DNA from: Candidatus Buchananbacteria bacterium RIFCSPHIGHO2_02_FULL_56_16
Lineage (GTDB): Bacteria; Patescibacteriota; Patescibacteriia; Buchananbacterales; UBA6539
Reading direction: 5' to 3'
Length of the DNA: 37,713 nucleotides
Assembly (NCBI GenBank): GCA_001817495.1
Contig: MHIL01000001.1
Span: forward strand, 1-37,713
The translations under genes were made by a program, and so were the position numbers. A model generated the notes under the pieces. It saw only the letters and a list, made by a program, of their open reading frames with translations. It searched no databases and was not told the DNA's origin. This document shows, one piece after another, positions 33,694 through 37,713 of this stretch. Numbering within the stretch: the stretch's first letter is position 1; every line of letters starts with the position of its first letter.

Positions 33694-34686
33694 TTAAGGA
33701 TTCAGGGTGAGGCTCTTGAGCATTAGGTTAAAGGTGAGCAGAAAGTTGATCTGGCTCATGGTACCGGTGTTGTAGGTCGCCAGGTACACCGTCGCGGGGT
33801 CGGCAGCGGCGAGAAAGTAGTAGTTGCGCCCGTCGGCTGACCGCAGCCCGTCGAGCGCGCCGACGGTTACCGGCGTTACCCCGTCGGTCTCGCTGCCGAA
33901 CGATGCAAGGTACCACTGCTCCAAGGGCAGGCCCTGGGGATTCGCCACCAGGATCACCTCGACCAACTCACCGCTGGGATCACGAAAGATGGTTTCGCTG
34001 CCGTCGGCGGCGAGTGCCTGGACCTGCCAGGCCGCCGGGTAGCTGATCGCGTAGCGAGCGTGCTGGTAGGTCGCGACCAGGCCGGAGCCCGCCAGCGGGG
34101 CGGCCGGTTTGGTTGGATCGTAGCCGTTGAGCAGTTCGCTGCCGTCGGCGTAGGTGTCTAGATCGGTGTCTTGATTGGTCGGGTCCGTGCCGTAGAGCGC
34201 TTCTTCGGCCGTGGTCAGCCCGTCGCCGTCGGCGTCCGGCCCGCGCGTCAAGGGCTGGTCGGACGTATTGGTGTTGGTGTTGGTGTTGGTGTTGACGTTG
34301 GTCGAGGTCGGGGTGGTCGTGGGTACGATCGGCCCGGCCGCGTTGGTGTTCAGGTTTTGGTTTTGGTTCGTGGCCGGTTGATTGGTATTACCATTCTGGT
34401 TGATCGGCTGACTGACGTTGACGTTCTGATTGGCAGCCGGCTGGCCTGGCGTCTGCGGTTTGAAGAAAACGTAAGCCAGCCCGGCGAGCGCGGCCAGGAG
34501 CAAAACGCCGGCCACAATCAAAACCACGGTGATCATAGAACGTTTCTTGGGCGGCACCGCGTAGAAGCGCGCCGGCATCACGTGGATGCGCTCGACCACC
34601 GCCGGGTCAACCGTTGCAACCGCCGGCTTCTTCTTGCCGTTCGCCGGTTGGCCTGCGGCTGATTTTTTTTTGCCAAAACCGAACAT
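33694..34686 (-). CDS. Membrane-anchored surface protein with Asn-rich linker and TSP type-3 Ca-binding motifs
   Basis: TM VVLIVAGVLLLAALAGLAYVFF; NTNTNTNTNTS; DADGDGLTTAEEALYGTDPTNQDTDLDTYADGSELLNGYDP. Confidence 0.85.
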   Translation of the reverse strand: MFGFGKKKSAAGQPANGKKKPAVATVDPAVVERIHVMPARFYAVPPKKRSMITVVLIVAGVLLLAALAGLAYVFFKPQTPGQPAANQNVNVSQPINQNGNTNQPATNQNQNLNTNAAGPIVPTTTPTSTNVNTNTNTNTNTSDQPLTRGPDADGDGLTTAEEALYGTDPTNQDTDLDTYADGSELLNGYDPTKPAAPLAGSGLVATYQHARYAISYPAAWQVQALAADGSETIFRDPSGELVEVILVANPQGLPLEQWYLASFGSETDGVTPVTVGALDGLRSADGRNYYFLAAADPATVYLATYNTGTMSQINFLLTFNLMLKSLTLNP

Positions 34687-34799
34687 AGAAAAAGTAGAAA
34701 ACTTTTAGCTGATAGCTTTTAGAAGGTGCTTTGTTGGGCGCCTCTCTATACCCTAAAAGCTAACAGCTAAAAGCTGAATTCAAAGCACAGAAATAGCCG

Positions 34800-35627
34800 C
34801 TACTCAATCCGCAGCAACCTGCCCTCCCCCTTCGGATCGTAGCCGCTGCGGACTTCTTCACCGTCCGTAAAGCCGTCAGCGTCGGTATCTGGATTGGTCG
34901 GATCGGTCTTAAACACCTTCACCTCATCGCGGTCGGTTAAGGTGTCATCGTCCGTATCCACCTTGGCTGGGTCGGTCCCGTAGAGCGCCTCTTCTTCGTC
35001 CGTTACGCCGTCGCGGTCGGTGTCGGCCGGCGCGGCCGGAGCAACCACCGGGGTAGCGTTGACCGACTGGTTGGTTCCCGCGTTGGTATTCTGATTAGAC
35101 AAGGCCTGATTGGTATTGGCGACGTTCGCCGCCGGCTGGGCCGGCGCGTTCTGGTTCAGCGCGGGCTGCGGCCGGTTGGCGACAAAGAAAATGCGGTAGC
35201 CGTACCAGCCGCCCGCGGCAAGCACGCCACCACCCACCAGTACGATAGCCACGAGCACGATGACCCGCTGGTTACGCTTAAAGAACGGCTCCCGGGCTTC
35301 CGAGGGCTCACGCGGCGCGGCTGCCGCCCGGAGCGGTACAGCCGGAGCTCGGGGCGGGAGGGGCGCCGGACCGTTGCCCGCCAGCCCTCGTCTCGCCCCT
35401 TCGGCTTCGCTCGGGGCGCCTTGAACAGGGCTGATGGGCGGGCTCGAGCCGAGGGACGGGCGCCGAGATGCAGCAGCCGACTTGGGCTGGGCCTCATCAA
35501 AGCTCGCCAGAATGTCTTCAGGTTCGGGCCGGCCGGCCGCGGGCCGCTCGAGCGGCAGGTTGACCGGAGGCGCGCCAGCTGCGGGAGTGTTTTGAGCTGG
35601 CGATTGGGGTGCTGGGTTGTCGAACAT
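34800..35627 (-). CDS. Membrane-anchored protein with Asn-rich linker and TSP type-3 repeats (paralogous architecture)
   Basis: DTDRDGVTDEEEALYGTDPAKVDTDDDTLTDRDEVKVFKTDPTNPDTDADGFTDGEEVRSGYDP. Confidence 0.85.
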   Translation of the reverse strand: MFDNPAPQSPAQNTPAAGAPPVNLPLERPAAGRPEPEDILASFDEAQPKSAAASRRPSLGSSPPISPVQGAPSEAEGARRGLAGNGPAPLPPRAPAVPLRAAAAPREPSEAREPFFKRNQRVIVLVAIVLVGGGVLAAGGWYGYRIFFVANRPQPALNQNAPAQPAANVANTNQALSNQNTNAGTNQSVNATPVVAPAAPADTDRDGVTDEEEALYGTDPAKVDTDDDTLTDRDEVKVFKTDPTNPDTDADGFTDGEEVRSGYDPKGEGRLLRIE

Positions 35628-35812
35628 AGGGTTGGTTTATAAAAAAGTAAGAAGTAAGCCCAGATAAGTCGAGAGTGAGTGAGTAAAGTAAGAAAAAGTA
35701 ATCTCGGTAGGGATATTATACCACATAAGTTTGAGCGATGAAAGCGCACAATCGCTAATCGCAGATGGCGAATCGAGCAAACGATGAGCGATTTGCGATA
35801 TGCAATAAGCGA

Positions 35813-37713
35813 CTAGGGAGCTGGGCAGACCAGAGCGCCCGCGGCGTCGGTACAGCCAATTTCCAGGTCGGAAATGGTCGCGAGCGGTTCCTTGACCGCC
35901 TTGATGCGAAGGTAGCGCTTCTGGTACTGCGGGCTATTGAGCGCCGCGTTGTAGTCCGCCGCCGCTACCCAACCGGCGCCGTCGTTGCCGCCCGGGCAAG
36001 TGGGATCGTTGACGTCAGCCGGACTATCCGAGAAGCAGACGTACACCTCAACCGATCCGCTGCCGCCGAGTGTGTACATCACCTTCCCCCAGCGGCGGTA
36101 CCACGTGGCGTTGTTCGGATCCGCCGCGTCAATGTCAAAGGCGGTCAGCGGGCCTTCATTGAGCGCCGGGTAGTAGAGCACGTTGGCGCCCAGGGTAATG
36201 GAACGCTTCAGTCCGAGAAAATCATAGCCGCTGTACGCGTTCGTCCAGCCAGAAAAGGGAAACGTAATGCAAGACGGGCTGCCGGTATCTAGACCGCTGC
36301 ATCTGATGAGACTGGCATGGTTTCTAAGGGTTGACCAAACCGCCCCGTCAGAGCTCGCCGATAGTTGGCCGGCTTGATACACTGCGGGAAAGTTTGTCGT
36401 CTTGGTGACGGTTGTATCACCGGGACGTTTCAGCAGGAAGAGTTTCGTTTCGCTGCCGTCCCAGTTGGCGGCCCAGAGGAAGTTGTCCAGGTTACCGGTC
36501 TGGTCGGGCCAGAAGGTAATCGCGTCAGCCCTAAAACTTGGCGGTACGAGGTAGCCGACCAGATCGATTTGATTTGTTCCACTGTTATAGCGGTACTTCT
36601 TGAGGTCCTGCAATTTATTGACGATAAGAACGCTCCCGTCAGCTTCGACGAGCAGGTCGCGCGGCTGCCAGGAATACAGCGACCCCGTGCTCTTGAGATT
36701 GGGAACCGTATCACCGGGTTGAGCGGTCAGCATAAAAGAGCTGGGGTCGGGAATGTAGGTCAGCCTGTATGGCTGGCTAGCGTTACCGCCATCGGTGTTG
36801 TTCAGCAGCCACAAGCTGCCGTTTGGCGCCACGGCGAGCTTGTCTCCACTTGAAACACTGGCTGGCAAGTCAGCCGCCTGATACTGGCACGTACTAATGC
36901 TCGATGGGGAGTAACGGCGCAGTTGGCTCTGTACGGTTATTGCCGGATATGACCCAACTCGCCAGGTTCCAACCACCCAGGCATCACCGGCCCGGTCAAC
37001 TGCGATCGCGGTTGGCCAGAAAAAAGAAGTTGCCGATTCACGCATCGGGCAGAACTTCTTGATACGGTCACTGATGAACGCCACCCCATACGTATCCCCC
37101 GGCACACCCGCTACCTCCATGGAGACGAGCCACGTTTCATTAAGCTCAAGGTTAACGGCAAGGTCTATCAGCGATACAATACGATCCCCGGTACAGGTAC
37201 CATTGATTTTGTAGTCATGGATGAGGTACGAGTCAGGGCCGCTCCCTTTACAAATTTGGTACTCGTTCACGGTATCGCCGATACTATATCCCGCATCCGG
37301 ACGTGCCGCTATTTGTGCGATGGTCGCATTGTTAGTCCAATAATTACTTTTAACTACCCACGCGAAACGCGTCTCCGGCAACGACCAGATGCTGCTCACA
37401 CCGGGGAAGTTAGCGCAGTTGCGGTAGTTCACCGTCTGACAGGCTTGGCCGCCGCCCGGCGTACCGCAGGCCACACAGCCGCCCTCATTCCGCTGGAAGT
37501 CATGGTAGTTTATGCTGCCCCAGTCACCCGTGGTGTCGCCAGCTAACGTTGTTTTACCCGAAGCGTCAAACTCGCACTGCTCGTTATCGCCGCTGCCATT
37601 AGGCCGATGAACCGTGCCGTCGCCGCAGTAGGCCAGGAGGGTGCAGTCTGCCGGGCAATTTACCGACGTCTCCGTTCCTTCGCAGGCGCTGTCGCCGCAG
37701 CAGATCGCGGCGG
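35813..37713 (-). CDS. Large secreted Cys-rich protein, 5' end beyond window
   Basis: Frame continues open past ORF-track start (37474) to the window end: ...ICCGDSACEGTETSVNCPADCTLLAYCGDGTVHRPNGSGDNEQCEFDASGKT...; C-terminal RYLRIKAV. Confidence 0.8.
   Translation of the reverse strand, partial: AAICCGDSACEGTETSVNCPADCTLLAYCGDGTVHRPNGSGDNEQCEFDASGKTTLAGDTTGDWGSINYHDFQRNEGGCVACGTPGGGQACQTVNYRNCANFPGVSSIWSLPETRFAWVVKSNYWTNNATIAQIAARPDAGYSIGDTVNEYQICKGSGPDSYLIHDYKINGTCTGDRIVSLIDLAVNLELNETWLVSMEVAGVPGDTYGVAFISDRIKKFCPMRESATSFFWPTAIAVDRAGDAWVVGTWRVGSYPAITVQSQLRRYSPSSISTCQYQAADLPASVSSGDKLAVAPNGSLWLLNNTDGGNASQPYRLTYIPDPSSFMLTAQPGDTVPNLKSTGSLYSWQPRDLLVEADGSVLIVNKLQDLKKYRYNSGTNQIDLVGYLVPPSFRADAITFWPDQTGNLDNFLWAANWDGSETKLFLLKRPGDTTVTKTTNFPAVYQAGQLSASSDGAVWSTLRNHASLIRCSGLDTGSPSCITFPFSGWTNAYSGYDFLGLKRSITLGANVLYYPALNEGPLTAFDIDAADPNNATWYRRWGKVMYTLGGSGSVEVYVCFSDSPADVNDPTCPGGNDGAGWVAAADYNAALNSPQYQKRYLRIKAVKEPLATISDLEIGCTDAAGALVCPAP

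Noticed and set aside
2390-37713. Many long plus-strand ORFs opposite genes (e.g. 26097-27404, 20331-21155, 30491-31696)
   Set aside because: Antisense shadow ORFs of GC-rich coding regions; no SD or domain logic, genuine genes on the minus strand.
1-37713. CRISPR array, rRNA genes, transposase or integrase genes
   Set aside because: No regularly spaced identical repeats with unique spacers, no rRNA-like sequence, no transposase/integrase motifs seen in any frame.

Overview
The window looks like a chromosomal segment of a small-genome bacterium. Gene content and style suggest Candidate Phyla Radiation/Patescibacteria, but that is inference. Almost all genes are on the minus strand. Recognisable genes: truncated N6-adenine DNA methyltransferase, tRNA-Pro(GGG), GIY-YIG protein, DAHP synthase + prephenate dehydratase operon, leuA, several small unknown proteins, excisionase-type HTH, ndk, CheY-like receiver, split comEC, ahcY + adenosine-kinase-like PfkB, a GT39/sugar-nucleotide cluster, prfB with the canonical +1 frameshift site, MGMT-like protein, surface proteins, nrdB/nrdA, ftsZ/ftsA, ybeY, TSP3-type Asn-rich surface proteins and a large Cys-rich secreted protein running off the right edge. 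The main finding is a previously unannotated set of four ribosome-mediated transcription attenuators at about 5.0-8.65 kb, all minus strand. Each has a sigma70-like promoter, a tiny leader ORF starting only about 6-19 nt after the -10 box, an antiterminator segment next to or overlapping the leader stop, and an intrinsic terminator before the structural gene. The leader peptides are MKLRLTNPSTVFRANGWFFGFYPFTDRPISLLVIS (aromatic-rich; before a 152-aa ORF, pheA and aroF), MKPAFHQLNLLLLSLLLQPMGGTLARV (Leu-rich; before a 62-aa membrane ORF and leuA), METIKRQSALVLSVVV (Val/Leu-rich; before a small WG-repeat-like orphan) and MRPIHTNSIIIGIISQPMGGRHFVG (Ile-rich; before a 68-aa orphan). Two of the four control only uncharacterised small proteins, which suggests an undescribed amino-acid-starvation response. 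Other notable signals: a 27-nt helix (26 pairs) that would sequester the ftsZ start codon, a class Ic (Y->F) ribonucleotide reductase R2, short-word repeat hairpins at most operon boundaries (one inside a kinase CDS), and a tRNA remnant interrupted by a mobile palindrome. All pairings were made by eye; no folding or database search was run.
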